DNA of 64,000 nucleotides from Natrinema sp. CBA1119 (GTDB lineage: Archaea > Halobacteriota > Halobacteria > Halobacteriales > Natrialbaceae): contig NZ_PDBS01000001.1 of NCBI RefSeq assembly GCF_002572525.1, positions 2,046,001 to 2,110,000 of the forward strand. Reading direction: 5' to 3'. The position numbers and the translations under genes are program-made. Positions 35,190 to 43,721 of this stretch are shown one piece after another. The notes below the pieces were generated by a model. The model was not told the origin of the DNA and searched no databases. It was given only the letters and a program-made list of their open reading frames with translations. How positions within the stretch are numbered: the first letter of the stretch is position 1; every line of letters starts with the position of its first letter.

Positions 35190-36869
35190 TCAGGCGAACT
35201 GGTCGATGCCGCTGATCCGGATGGGCAGCCCCTCGAGGCCGTCGCGATGGAAGCCGGCGATCGCGTCGTTGACCTCGTGGTAGCCCAGCACGTCGGCGTC
35301 GATGAGCTGGCGGATGATCTCCGCCCGACGGTCGAGTTCGTCGTAGATTTTCCGGGTGTCCTGATAGCCCAGCAGCGTCGCGATCTGCTCCTCAAGGACG
35401 AAGGAGTTGTTTCGACCCGTAAAGGCGACCTCGTCGTCGCGGGGGTCCCACTTGAACGCCTGCCGGGTGACGACACCACCCTCGTAGTCGGAGTAGCCCT
35501 CGATCTCCTGGACCGAGGTTACCCGTCGGAGGACGTCGTCGCCCTGCTTGACCCGGTTCTGGAACAGCGCGACATCGCAGTTGTCCATGAACGTCTCGGG
35601 GACGTTGATCGGCGCTCCGGTAAAGCGCTGGATCATCGAGACGATGTCGCTGGCGTGGAAGGTCAGCATGACGGGGTGGCCAGTCTGGGCCGCCTGGAAC
35701 GCCATCTGCCCCTCTGCCCCGCGGACCTCGCCCACGACGATGTAGTCGGGCCGCGATCGGAGCGCTGCCGCGACCAGGTCGAACATGTCCACGTCGGCCG
35801 ACTCGTCGCCGGATCCCTCGCGGGTGAGCAGCTGCTGCCAGGTGTTGTGCGGCGGAATGACCTCCGACGTATCCTCCGCCGTGTAGATCTTCGCGTCGCG
35901 CGGAATGAACGACAGCGCCGCGTTCAGCGTCGTCGTCTTTCCCGAAGCCGTTTCGCCGACGACGAACACGGTCTGCTCGTTCTCGAGGCAGAGCCAGAGG
36001 TAGGCCGCCAGTTCGGGAGAGAGCGTCCCCCACTTCGTGATCTGGAAGACCGACAGCGGGATTTCCTCGCCCTGTCGGATGGTCATCGAGGGCCCCTGGA
36101 CGGAGACATCGTCGGAGTAGATGATGTTGATACGCGAGCCGTCGGGCAGGGTCGCGTCGATGATCGGATCGGAGTCGCTGATCGGGTGATTCATCCGCTC
36201 GCCCATGTTCCGGAGCCACTGCTCGAACTCCTCGGGCGTCCCGAAGTCCACGGTGGCCGAGATCATGCCGTACGTGCCGTGATCGAGGTAACACTGCTTC
36301 GGACCGATGACGTGGATGTCCTCGTTGGCCGTGTCGGCCATCACCGGTTCCAGCGGGCCAAGGCCGACGATATCGCGCTGGAGCTGGTAGCGCAACCGGG
36401 TGAACTGATCCTGCGAGAGCGAGACCTTGCTGGTGCCCAAGGACTTGAGCCGACCGATCGACTGCCCGGTGATTCCCGACGTGACTTCGATGACTTCGTC
36501 CAGGAGTTCGTCCAGGTGCTCCTCGAACTCCTCGTTGTCGCCCGGTGCGGGTCGGGTCACGCTCTTGTCGAGGATCCGCTGGCGAATCCGGTCGTACAGC
36601 GCCTTGTCCTCGTCCTCGAGGGTCGGTTCGACGCAGTAGTAGGTGGTGTCGATCCCCATATCGCCGTAGACGTGACAGAATATGGGTGTCTCGGCCTCGT
36701 AGATGACGTTCGGTCGGTTCGACTCCCACTCTTCGGACGGTTCGTCGATGAGTTTCGGGTACTCGCCGTACTCCTCGTGAAACCACTCGAGGTGTTCCCG
36801 CAGGTGGGGGTGCTCGTCGGCCAATGCGTCGAGTTCGTTCTCGAGTCGTGCGCTCCCGAAGTCGGACAT
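35190..36869 (-). CDS. arlI: Archaellum motor ATPase ArlI (FlaI)
   Basis: The 559-residue protein is a secretion-type AAA ATPase that powers assembly and rotation of the archaellum. It has an N-terminal domain with PRPAPGDNEEFEEHLDELLD-type helices, Walker A (VVGETASGKTTTLN), the Asp box, Walker B region (RPDYIVVGEVRGAEG) and His box (TGHPVMLTFHASDI). The N-terminus (MSDFGSARLENELDALAD) is acidic. The ATG directly follows the arlH stop (TAAATG), which implies coupled translation. Confidence 0.96.
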   Translation of the reverse strand: MSDFGSARLENELDALADEHPHLREHLEWFHEEYGEYPKLIDEPSEEWESNRPNVIYEAETPIFCHVYGDMGIDTTYYCVEPTLEDEDKALYDRIRQRILDKSVTRPAPGDNEEFEEHLDELLDEVIEVTSGITGQSIGRLKSLGTSKVSLSQDQFTRLRYQLQRDIVGLGPLEPVMADTANEDIHVIGPKQCYLDHGTYGMISATVDFGTPEEFEQWLRNMGERMNHPISDSDPIIDATLPDGSRINIIYSDDVSVQGPSMTIRQGEEIPLSVFQITKWGTLSPELAAYLWLCLENEQTVFVVGETASGKTTTLNAALSFIPRDAKIYTAEDTSEVIPPHNTWQQLLTREGSGDESADVDMFDLVAAALRSRPDYIVVGEVRGAEGQMAFQAAQTGHPVMLTFHASDIVSMIQRFTGAPINVPETFMDNCDVALFQNRVKQGDDVLRRVTSVQEIEGYSDYEGGVVTRQAFKWDPRDDEVAFTGRNNSFVLEEQIATLLGYQDTRKIYDELDRRAEIIRQLIDADVLGYHEVNDAIAGFHRDGLEGLPIRISGIDQFA

Positions 36870-37598
36870 TTAGGCCACCGTCCTGCTGACGATCGAGACC
36901 CCTCGTCCCTGTTGGACGGTGAAGCCGATGGAGTCGTCGACCGGACTCTTCATGTTCTGGAAGCGTCGGACCAGGACCTTTCGTCTGATCTCCTGGCCGA
37001 CCGTGTTCGTCTCGATCTGGAAGTAGATGTCGGCCATGTTCCGCAGCGGTCGCAACGCGTCCTCGCGGACGCTCGTCGGATCGACCGTCAGCACGACCGA
37101 CTTGTCCTTCATCGTCATCTGGCGCAGGAACGTGACGAGCCGTTGAATGACGTGATCCTCGTCACCCGCTTCGATGACGCCCTCGTAGTTGGGATCGTTC
37201 CGCAACAGCGCTGAGAGGGTATCGACGAAGACCACGTCGGCCTTCCAGAGCGTCTCCGCGCTCGCGAGTCGCGCGAGGAGCTGGCGTTCTTGCCCCTCGT
37301 CGTGGGTGTCGATGTTCGCGTGCAAGAACAGTAACTGTTCGTCCAACAGCAGATCGACCACGTCGTAGGACAGCGAGTGCATCTGCTGGACGAACTCCCA
37401 GGACTCGAGCTCCGTGGAGATGTAGGTGACGTAGGCGTCCTCTGAGGCGATCCCGTAGGAAAAGCGCTGGGAGAGGGCGCTTTTGCCAGCGCCGTCTTGG
37501 CCTTCGATGAGCATGATGCTCCCGGCTGGAATCCCGCCGCCGATCGCTGTGTTCACGCGGTCCTGATCGGTCAGCCCGATGGAGTAGTAGTCTGTCAT
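36870..37598 (-). CDS. arlH: Archaellum ATP-binding protein ArlH (FlaH)
   Basis: The 242-residue RecA-like protein has a Walker A-type loop (IEGQDGAGKSALSQRFSYG), the region FVDTLSALLRND as Walker B, and ends with IGFTVQQGRGVSIVSRTVA. It forms a ring with ArlI and ArlX/ArlC and acts as an ATP-dependent regulator. Its start overlaps the arlG stop by four bases (37595-37598). Confidence 0.95.
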   Translation of the reverse strand: MTDYYSIGLTDQDRVNTAIGGGIPAGSIMLIEGQDGAGKSALSQRFSYGIASEDAYVTYISTELESWEFVQQMHSLSYDVVDLLLDEQLLFLHANIDTHDEGQERQLLARLASAETLWKADVVFVDTLSALLRNDPNYEGVIEAGDEDHVIQRLVTFLRQMTMKDKSVVLTVDPTSVREDALRPLRNMADIYFQIETNTVGQEIRRKVLVRRFQNMKSPVDDSIGFTVQQGRGVSIVSRTVA

Positions 37599-38056
37599 GG
37601 GACGTAGAATTCGAACACCTCCTCCGCACCGTTGACGGTCACGCTAACCCGGTGCTCCTCGCCCGTCGCGAGTGACCGGGAGATCTCGAATTCGGCGACC
37701 GTTCCGTCCCGCCAGGGGCCGCCGTCCGTGACCGCGACGGTAAACTCATCGCTCGAGACGTACGAGCCGTTGACCAGCACGTCGAGTACGGTGCTGTCGG
37801 CCGTGAGTGTCTTTCGGCCCGTGTTCTTCACGAGGAGCGTGATGTTCTCCGCGCCGCTCGAGTTGTACACCGCGCGGCTTCCCGGATCGCTGATGATCTC
37901 GATGTCGGTATCGATTTTGTCCGTCATGTCGCCGCTCTGGCTGTCGACCGAATTGCTGAGGTCGTTGACGTTGGTCACCAGCGTGCCGGCGACGCCGGCG
38001 GCGACCAGCATCGCGGCGATGAACAGGATCAGCGTCGAAACGGAGTCACCGGCCAT
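37595..38056 (-). CDS. arlG: Archaellum protein ArlG (FlaG)
   Basis: The 153-residue protein has an N-terminal membrane helix (VSTLILFIAAMLVAAGVAGT) and a beta-sandwich-like rest (NITLLVKNTGRKTLTADST, VAEFEISRSLATGEEHRVSV). ArlG forms filaments capped by ArlF and is a stator component in the pseudoperiplasm. It lies three bases from arlF and overlaps arlH. Confidence 0.93.
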   Translation of the reverse strand: MAGDSVSTLILFIAAMLVAAGVAGTLVTNVNDLSNSVDSQSGDMTDKIDTDIEIISDPGSRAVYNSSGAENITLLVKNTGRKTLTADSTVLDVLVNGSYVSSDEFTVAVTDGGPWRDGTVAEFEISRSLATGEEHRVSVTVNGAEEVFEFYVP

Positions 38057-38059
38057 GGT

Positions 38060-38509
38060 TCACCCGCCGACCTCCGTTACCGTCTCGGCGATTCCGTGTT
38101 CGGTCACCAGTTTTACCCTGTCCGGTTCGGGCGTCCTGTTGGCTACCGTCACGTGCAGCGTCTCGCCGGGCTGCCACAGCTCCCGTTCGGCACTCCCCTC
38201 GACACGCGTCACGTACGAGTCTCGCGTCCGGTAGACGCCGTCGACCAGCAGATCCGTCTCGGCGACCGAGAGCGTCGCCGAACCGGTGTTGTTCACGCTC
38301 ATAGTAAAGTTGTCGTTGCCGCTCTCGTTGTAGCTCCACGAGTCGACCGCGATAGCGGTGTTTCGCATCGACAGCGTCCGATCGTCGCGGTCCTGTATCG
38401 CCGTCCGTCGCTCCTCTTGTGCCGAGTGAAAGACCGGATAGGCGATCCCCGCGGCGACCAGCACGCCGACGAAGATGATCGCCGTCGCGCCACTGGTACT
38501 GAACCCCAC
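38060..38509 (-). CDS. arlF: Archaellum stator protein ArlF (FlaF)
   Basis: The 149-residue protein has an N-terminal membrane helix (GATAIIFVGVLVAAGIAYPV) and a beta-rich extracellular domain (DNFTMSVNNTGSATLSVAET, GETLHVTVANRTPEPDR). ArlF binds the S-layer and anchors the motor as a stator. The start codon is not ATG (a GTG at about 38509 in the context of MGFSTSG). Confidence 0.93.
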   Translation of the reverse strand: MGFSTSGATAIIFVGVLVAAGIAYPVFHSAQEERRTAIQDRDDRTLSMRNTAIAVDSWSYNESGNDNFTMSVNNTGSATLSVAETDLLVDGVYRTRDSYVTRVEGSAERELWQPGETLHVTVANRTPEPDRVKLVTEHGIAETVTEVGG

Positions 38510-38547
38510 GCGCGATCACCGTCCTCCCTCGTCGCTCCAACGCATTG

Positions 38548-39656
38548 CTACGGCCCCGCTCCGGTATCCGGCCCGACTTCCCGCTTCGTCTCGTGGATCT
38601 CCTGGAGCTTCATGATGTACGTGTAGCTATCGGCGTGATCCTCGGCGGTCAGTTCCTCCGGCGTCATCTCCGGGTCGACGTGAACGTCGAGGTCGGGCCC
38701 GCTCAACATCGCCTCGAGGTGGTCTTTGACCTCGTCGTCGATCCAGCCGATCTCGGCGTAGTACGAAATCGCACGCAGCGTCGCCGCCGGCCCGGCCGTC
38801 CGGACCAGTTCGGTCAGCCACTCGAGGACGATGATATCCGTCGCGTACGTGTCCGCGAGCGACTCGAGAGTGACGTCCGACTCGTCGTCGTCCGCCGTTA
38901 CGTCCGCTCCATCGGCGTCCGAACTCGGCTCCGAACTGGTGTCGTCGACGCTCTCGGTCGCCTGCACTTCGACGCGGGTGTCGTCCTCGTCCTCGTCGAA
39001 CGTGATCGTCTCACCGCCGGTCTCGTCGGCGCCGTCGGACTGGGCCGCCGCGTCCTCGATAACTCCTTTGAGGTCGTCGAACGAGACCGTTTCCTCGCGC
39101 CCCGACGAACTCGTTTCAGCCCGGAGTCCGGCCATCGACTCACTCCCGCCGTCAGTCGTCGCCTTGTCCTCGCCGAAGACGCCGAACCCGTTTCGCTCCT
39201 CACCAGCGCCGGTAAACGGGTTCACGTCGTCGGTCAACATGTCGTACACGCCGAGCAGCTGGCGGACCGTATCGTTCATCTCCTCGACCTGGTCCGCGAC
39301 CTGCTGCTGGGAGTCCTGCACCGTGCCCAGCGTCGACTCCTTGCTCTCGAGTTCCTCCTCGAGTTCCTCGATCCGATAGAAGAGGTCGTCGAAATCGTCT
39401 TCGTCGCCGCTCGATCCCTTCCCGCGACCGAACAGTCCGCCACCGCTCTTCTCGTCGGTGTCGGACTCGGTCGGTTCCTCGTCGTCCGTGGATTCCACGT
39501 CGGACTCGCCTCCCGATTGTGCGGTCGCCCCCCAGCGTCGTCGGTGCCGTCGTCGCGCTGTTGGCGTTGTTGCTCGCGCTCGCGCCCCCGACGGCCGCCG
39601 CTGTCGCTGAGGAAGTCTTCGATGAGGCTCCGCAGGGAGGCGAGTCCGAAATCCAT
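38548..39656 (-). pseudogene. arlCE: Archaellum FlaC-E fusion gene (arlCE), frameshifted near its start
   Basis: The minus-strand frame starting at 39656 (MDFGLASLRSLIEDFLSD) and the long frame ending at 38548 join into one protein of about 369 residues. A run of six C at 39528-39533 (GGGGGG on the coding strand) separates them. A seventh G would continue DDAGGATAQSGGESDVESTD. The second part has a coiled-coil FlaC-like helix (LFYRIEELEEELESKESTLG and VADQVEEMNDTVRQLLGVYD), a long acidic linker and the C-terminal FlaD/E domain (EWLTELVRTAGPAATL, YYAEIGWIDDEVKDHLEAM). It would form the cytosolic ring of the archaellum motor. A sequencing indel is as likely as a real mutation. Confidence 0.85.
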
Positions 39657-40067
39657 CTTAGCTCCGCGAGCTCGTCACTCGGCTCGTCACCTGCCGCCGG
39701 AGGCGGTCTTCTCCGTCGGACGATACGGTCATACTACTCCCCAGTAGCGAGGGCGGTCCTAAAGGTGTACGCTCGAGTTCGTCCCGCGTTTCGAGTCGTG
39801 AGTCGAGTTTCGATACGTCGACTGAACTGATACTGAGGTTGATACTCCGACTAGTCTTTGTCTTCGCCGGGGTACATCCCCAGAATCTGTGATGCCAACG
39901 ACCTCGTCACACGTCTGCCTTCGACGGGACACCGATCGTGTTCCGTCGTCAGTCTCGCGGTGGGAGCGACGGGTTCGGCCCGTCGAGCTGGCAGATGGTG
40001 TCCGCGCGGACGGCTCGTGTCGCGATGACACGATGCAGACGAGGACGGCACGCAGGGTGTACACATA
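39657..40067. other. Divergent promoter region between arlCE and the flagellin genes
   Basis: These 411 bases lie between the leftward arl operon and the rightward flagellin genes, so both promoters must be in this region. I see no strong TATA-like box. The best patches are gggtgtacacata just before the flagellin start and gtagtatgaccgtatc on the minus strand near 39720-39735. A 71-codon minus-strand frame at 39851-40066 has a natural-looking end but an arginine/proline-rich start; I do not call it a gene. Confidence 0.4.
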
Positions 40068-40676
40068 ATGTTCGAAGCAATAACAGACTACGATAACGAC
40101 GACCGCGGTCAGGTCGGGATCGGGACGCTCATCGTGTTTATCGCGATGGTCCTGGTCGCGGCGATTGCAGCAGGCGTACTGATTAATACGGCCGGTGTTT
40201 TGCAGAGCCAAGCATCCGATACTGGCTCCGAAACTCAGCAAGAGGTCGCGAATCAGATCGATGTGGTTCACGCAGTCGGTAACGTTTCTAGCGCCGATGT
40301 TGTCGACCACTTGAATTTGACTATCAAGAAATCAGCAGGATCTGATGCGATCGACATCACGTCGATGACGGTCCAATACACAAGTGATGACAACGATGTC
40401 GCACTTACGTATAACGCCACGGATGCGGGCGAGACAGCATTGGTTTCAGCGGACAGTGGGAATTTCACCACGTCACAAATTAATGGATATGACGACGAGT
40501 CGCTGACCAATACTGAACACCGTATCAGGCTCACTATCGATACCGATGATATCGAAGGTGGACTTGACGGTGGAGACAGCGCAACGCTCAAACTTATTGA
40601 CCAATCCGGTGCTCAGTACACCTACGGTGTGAGCGTTCCGAACACGTTCGGTGACAAAGAAGTGGTGGAGGTCTAA
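40068..40676 (+). CDS. arlA: Archaellin (flagellin) A
   Basis: The 202-residue protein is an archaellum filament subunit. The class III signal peptide is about 14 residues ([14 protein letters not shown]), cut before [20 protein letters not shown] by the FlaK-type peptidase. A coiled hydrophobic helix forms the filament core. The outer domain has several N-glycosylation sequons (GNVSS, LNLTI, YNATD, GNFTT). The C-terminus [19 protein letters not shown] is shared with the next gene. The two flagellins are three bases apart and surely co-transcribed. The outer domain is coded with lower GC than the neighbours. Confidence 0.95.
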   Translation: MFEAITDYDNDDRGQVGIGTLIVFIAMVLVAAIAAGVLINTAGVLQSQASDTGSETQQEVANQIDVVHAVGNVSSADVVDHLNLTIKKSAGSDAIDITSMTVQYTSDDNDVALTYNATDAGETALVSADSGNFTTSQINGYDDESLTNTEHRIRLTIDTDDIEGGLDGGDSATLKLIDQSGAQYTYGVSVPNTFGDKEVVEV

Positions 40677-40679
40677 CTG

Positions 40680-41324
40680 ATGTTCGAACGACTTCAGATC
40701 GACGATGACACTCGTGGTCAGGTTGGTATCGGGACACTAATCGTCTTCATTGCGATGGTTCTCGTCGCAGCGATCGCGGCAGGCGTGCTGATTAACACGG
40801 CTGGCGTCCTGCAGAGCCAGGCATCCGACACCGGTTCCGAGACTCAGCAGGAGGTCGCGAACCAGATCGATGTCATTCACGCTGTTGGTTCCGTATATGA
40901 AGCTTCTTCCTCAAGTGAGGATGCTCTTAACAATTCCTACGTCGATACACTTAACATGACGATTAAGAAATCGGCTGGGTCTGAGGCAATTGACCTCACA
41001 TCGATGACCGTCCAGTATACGAGTAATAAAGAGGATGTCTCGCTCACGTACGATGACAGTGGCGCTAACGCTGAAAACTTCACCACACATTCTATTACTG
41101 ACAGCTCTAATGAGTCACTTACGAACACCGAAGAGCGAGTCAAGTTAGAAATTGATACTGCATTGATTGAAGATGAAGTTAATGAGACTGGCACCTCTAC
41201 CCCTGTTGGACTTCCAGCCGGTGAGAGTGCAACGATCAAACTCATCGACCAATCCGGTGCGCAGTACACCTACGGTGTGAGTCTTCCGAACACCTTCGGT
41301 GATAAGAGCATCGTCGAGGTCTAA
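40680..41324 (+). CDS. arlB: Archaellin (flagellin) B
   Basis: The 214-residue protein has an N-terminal signal ([13 protein letters not shown]) before [20 protein letters not shown]. Its N-terminal helix and C-terminus are almost identical to archaellin A, while the middle differs. The middle has sequons (LNNSY, LNMTI, ENFTT, SNESL, VNETG). The codons in the middle are AT-richer than in most of the window (for example gatgctcttaacaattcc). The pattern fits a gene duplication whose ends are kept similar by selection or gene conversion while the exposed part diverges. Confidence 0.95.
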   Translation: MFERLQIDDDTRGQVGIGTLIVFIAMVLVAAIAAGVLINTAGVLQSQASDTGSETQQEVANQIDVIHAVGSVYEASSSSEDALNNSYVDTLNMTIKKSAGSEAIDLTSMTVQYTSNKEDVSLTYDDSGANAENFTTHSITDSSNESLTNTEERVKLEIDTALIEDEVNETGTSTPVGLPAGESATIKLIDQSGAQYTYGVSLPNTFGDKSIVEV

Positions 41325-41349
41325 CCACCTCACCGACGACTGAGACACA

Positions 41350-41799
41350 ATGACCCCCGATCCACCCGAAGACGACGGCGTTCTCGCCCCCGACGAGCTG
41401 CAGTTAGACGACGACCACGTCGACGAGTTGGGCGAGAACCGCTATCTCGTTCGATCGGAGGGATCCGGTTCGGAGCGCGCGGCGATGTCGGCGGCCAGCG
41501 AGGTCGCGGACGCACTCCCAGCGGGCGACGGGCCCGCCGGGGACGCTCGCAGCGAGCGCGACGATCACGATCGCACACACGCACATGATCACGCACTCGC
41601 CGACGCGCCAGAACCGCACGGGGTCGACATCACGCTGAAGACCGACGGAGAGGTCGCACACCACAGCGCGGCGTCACACGATGTCCGCGAGGTGTTCGTG
41701 GACCTGCTGACGTGGTATGCCGGCCAGCTCGACGACGACATGTCGCCCAGCGAGGCGCTGCAGGTCATGCTGGCCGCGTCGGATCTCGAGGTCTCATAG
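41350..41799 (+). CDS. Acidic hypothetical protein downstream of the flagellins
   Basis: The 149-residue protein is hydrophilic and acidic at the start (DDGVLAPDELQLDDDHVDEL) with a His-rich middle (DDHDRTHAHDHA). Its folded-looking C-terminus (REVFVDLLTWYAGQLDDDMS, ALQVMLAASDLEVS) is helical. I believe a haloarchaeal DUF (possibly DUF7500) covers it, but am not certain. It begins 25 bases after archaellin B and may belong to the same transcript. Its TAG stop is inside the left end of the palindromic element at 41795-41878. Confidence 0.7.
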   Translation: MTPDPPEDDGVLAPDELQLDDDHVDELGENRYLVRSEGSGSERAAMSAASEVADALPAGDGPAGDARSERDDHDRTHAHDHALADAPEPHGVDITLKTDGEVAHHSAASHDVREVFVDLLTWYAGQLDDDMSPSEALQVMLAASDLEVS

Positions 41800-41878
41800 G
41801 GTCGATTGTACCGGTTTTCTGGAATGACCGCACGGACGGTCGCGGTCATCCCGGAAATAACGTACAATCGACCCTATG
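41795..41878. repeat. 84-base palindromic element overlapping a stop codon
   Basis: The outer arms are a perfect 17-base inverted repeat: catagggtcgattgtac (41795-41811) and its complement (41862-41878). Inside, an imperfect second stem (ggaatgaccgc / gcggtcatcc) brackets a short loop. The element supplies the TAG stop of the upstream gene. From memory, similar sequences beginning tagggtcgatt are scattered in Natrinema-like genomes. It has no coding capacity and looks like a small mobile or REP-like element; it may also end the flagellin transcript. Confidence 0.75.
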
Positions 41879-42039
41879 ACCCGTCGAATCGTTCGCAAAC
41901 CACAGGGAGTACCGCGGCGGTACATTTTTTATGCGGATCGACGCACACCAGTGACGAGTGAAACCCAAGCCGACGCCCTCGAGCCCGGCCGAAAATCCGA
42001 ATACCGCCCTTTTTCCACCTCGAGCGCGAATCCGACGCC

Positions 42040-42474
42040 ATGAGTGACCAACGCGAGGCGTTTCTGGCGGGCGAGCGACTCGAGGACGTGGCGCTGTTCC
42101 TGGCGGATTCCTACGTGTCGGACGAGCGCCTCGAGGAGTTCGGCGAGCGCGTCGACGACGGTATCCTGATCGTGATCGACGGCGAGCGCGGGCGGAACGC
42201 TTTCCAGGCGGCGACCGGCACGGGTGCGATGGAGTTCGCCAAGTCCGCGATGAGCAACGAGGGGGAGATCGACGACGAGCTGACGGGCGGGCACTGCCCC
42301 GACGCAGCGGCCGACGAGGAACACGAGATCAAGTTCGTCTTCGCGTTCGCCGAGGCGCAAAACGAGGAGGTCGGCGGCATCTACGCCGAGGGGGACGTCG
42401 TCCACGCCTACGCCCAGTGTACGTGCGGAACGGCGTTCTCGGATCGATGGAATGTGGGCGAGACGGACGGATAG
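42040..42474 (+). CDS. DUF5807-like haloarchaeal protein
   Basis: The 144-residue protein begins MSDQREAFLAGERLEDVALF and has LVVIDGERGR-like core strands (GILIVIDGERGRNAFQAATG). It ends with a small Cys/His segment (HAYAQCTCGTAFSDRWN), which looks like part of a metal or structural site (C-x-C). I believe this is DUF5807. The function is unknown. Confidence 0.75.
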   Translation: MSDQREAFLAGERLEDVALFLADSYVSDERLEEFGERVDDGILIVIDGERGRNAFQAATGTGAMEFAKSAMSNEGEIDDELTGGHCPDAAADEEHEIKFVFAFAEAQNEEVGGIYAEGDVVHAYAQCTCGTAFSDRWNVGETDG

Positions 42475-42565
42475 CGACTTCGGAGAGCGGACTGCGGACG
42501 TGGCAGACGTGGATAGTCAGTAGTAGGCCGCAGTCTTTTGCGGCTCAGCGGCGTAATGGGACGTA

Positions 42566-43261
42566 ATGAGTTCGACCGAAACCCCGTACGAGACCGGCCG
42601 CGGGTTCGGTCTCTCGAGTCGCGAAGCCCGTGTAATCGGCGGTGCGAGTGCTCTGATGGCGATCAACGTGGCGTTGATGTACGTCCTCGTGGTGACGCCG
42701 CTCGCGAGTGTCAACGAGTACCTGTTCTCGTTCCCGATCATCGGTGCGCTCGCTTACGGCGCAGCCATCATGGCCGGACAGGTAGTCGCCGAGCGTGGCG
42801 TCACGGGCGGGGACATGGGAATCGCGTTCGTCGGGATGGTCATTCTGCAATTGGCCTTCGGGGTCTTCGGAGCCGGCGTGCTTCGCTTCGCGCCTCGAGA
42901 GAGCCAACTCACGATCCTCGTCGTGACGGCGGTCGTGGTGGCCCTGTTGACGGCCGTCATCTCTGCCTACGTCTACGCGCGGTCGAAGACGTTCGAGCAC
43001 TGGGGATCCTACGCCAACTACGCGTTCATCGGCGGCATCGTCGCGATTCTGATCGGGACCTTCGTCGCGCCGGTGTTGCTCGTGGGTTTCGTCCTCATCT
43101 TCCTCGGGTTCCTGCTTCGGCTGGGCTGGGAGATCTGGAAGGTGCGCGACCAGCGCAGCGCGTCGGTCGCGCTCCAGACGATCGGCGTCTACATCGCCGT
43201 CGCCGGCGTCTTCGTTCACGTGTTGCAGCTCGTGATGCGGTACTTCGCATCGCGAGGGTGA
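42566..43261 (+). CDS. Seven-helix membrane protein, possibly Bax inhibitor-1-like
   Basis: The 231-residue protein has seven hydrophobic segments, for example GGASALMAINVALMYVLVV, MGIAFVGMVILQLAFGVFGA, YAFIGGIVAILIGTFV and ALQTIGVYIAVAGVFVHVLQ. The layout and the last helix with its nearby polar residues recall Bax inhibitor-1/YccA proteins, but I do not see a decisive motif. It is followed by a repeat-filled intergenic stretch. Confidence 0.6.
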   Translation: MSSTETPYETGRGFGLSSREARVIGGASALMAINVALMYVLVVTPLASVNEYLFSFPIIGALAYGAAIMAGQVVAERGVTGGDMGIAFVGMVILQLAFGVFGAGVLRFAPRESQLTILVVTAVVVALLTAVISAYVYARSKTFEHWGSYANYAFIGGIVAILIGTFVAPVLLVGFVLIFLGFLLRLGWEIWKVRDQRSASVALQTIGVYIAVAGVFVHVLQLVMRYFASRG

Positions 43262-43721
43262 TTTTAATTGGTTTGCTCGAGTGTTCCCCACGGTTAGCTC
43301 GACCGTGATCGGTTTCAGAAGAAGGATTCCGAGGAACACAGAGTGAATGCTGCTCACTCTTCTGTGAATGGAACAGTGGTTCTGAGAGGACTGAGTGAGA
43401 CGAAGTGTCCTGCTAGCGTGGCAACAGGGAATCGCCACGTCCTCCCCAGCCGATTCGTTCGCTCGCAGGCTCGCTCACTCATCCCTCGCGCAGCGTCGGG
43501 TCGCGGCTCACCAATGGGTTCGCGGTTCCCTGCGGTCACCGCTCACAATATCGAGGCCTTCACTTCGTTCAGGCCTCGCAGTTCGCCGCGACACAGCGCG
43601 CGCCACCGCATGCCGGGTGGCCAGTCTGGAGTGAGACGCGGTTTCCCTCTACTGACCGTTCACTGACGGTCGTGAATTCAGTGATAGGGACAAAAACGAG
43701 TCGGGCGGATCCTCGAGCCGA
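43262..43721. other. Intergenic region occupied by a repeat
   Basis: This 460-base stretch holds no gene. It contains a roughly 265-base repeat (43364-43628, listed separately). The rest, up to the DHH gene, holds a minor inverted repeat (gaccgt-tcactg-acggtc, 43656-43671). Confidence 0.5.
43364..43628 (+). repeat. Copy A of a ~250-base dispersed repeat
   Basis: The left end reads gtgaatggaacagtggttct and the right end cagcgcgcgccaccgca, then ccagtct. Copy B (49020-49263) is the same element in reverse orientation. Aligning by eye, the first 120 bases match well (gcaacagggaatc, tccccagccgattcg), the middle differs, and the right end matches again. Neither copy has a transposase. The elements may be non-autonomous mobile elements or remnants of one; they flank the stress-gene block. 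Confidence 0.75.

Noticed and set aside
35184..37214. A 676-codon frame antisense to arlI and arlH
   Set aside because: It is the complement of two well-identified archaellum genes.
39851..40066. A 71-codon minus-strand frame between arlCE and the flagellins
   Set aside because: Its end looks natural but the start is Pro/Arg/Cys-rich. It would run through the flagellin promoter, and I know no homologue.
43395..43634. An open frame across repeat copy A
   Set aside because: The same repeat at 49020-49263 has different frame lengths, so the frames are by-products of the repeat and not a conserved gene.
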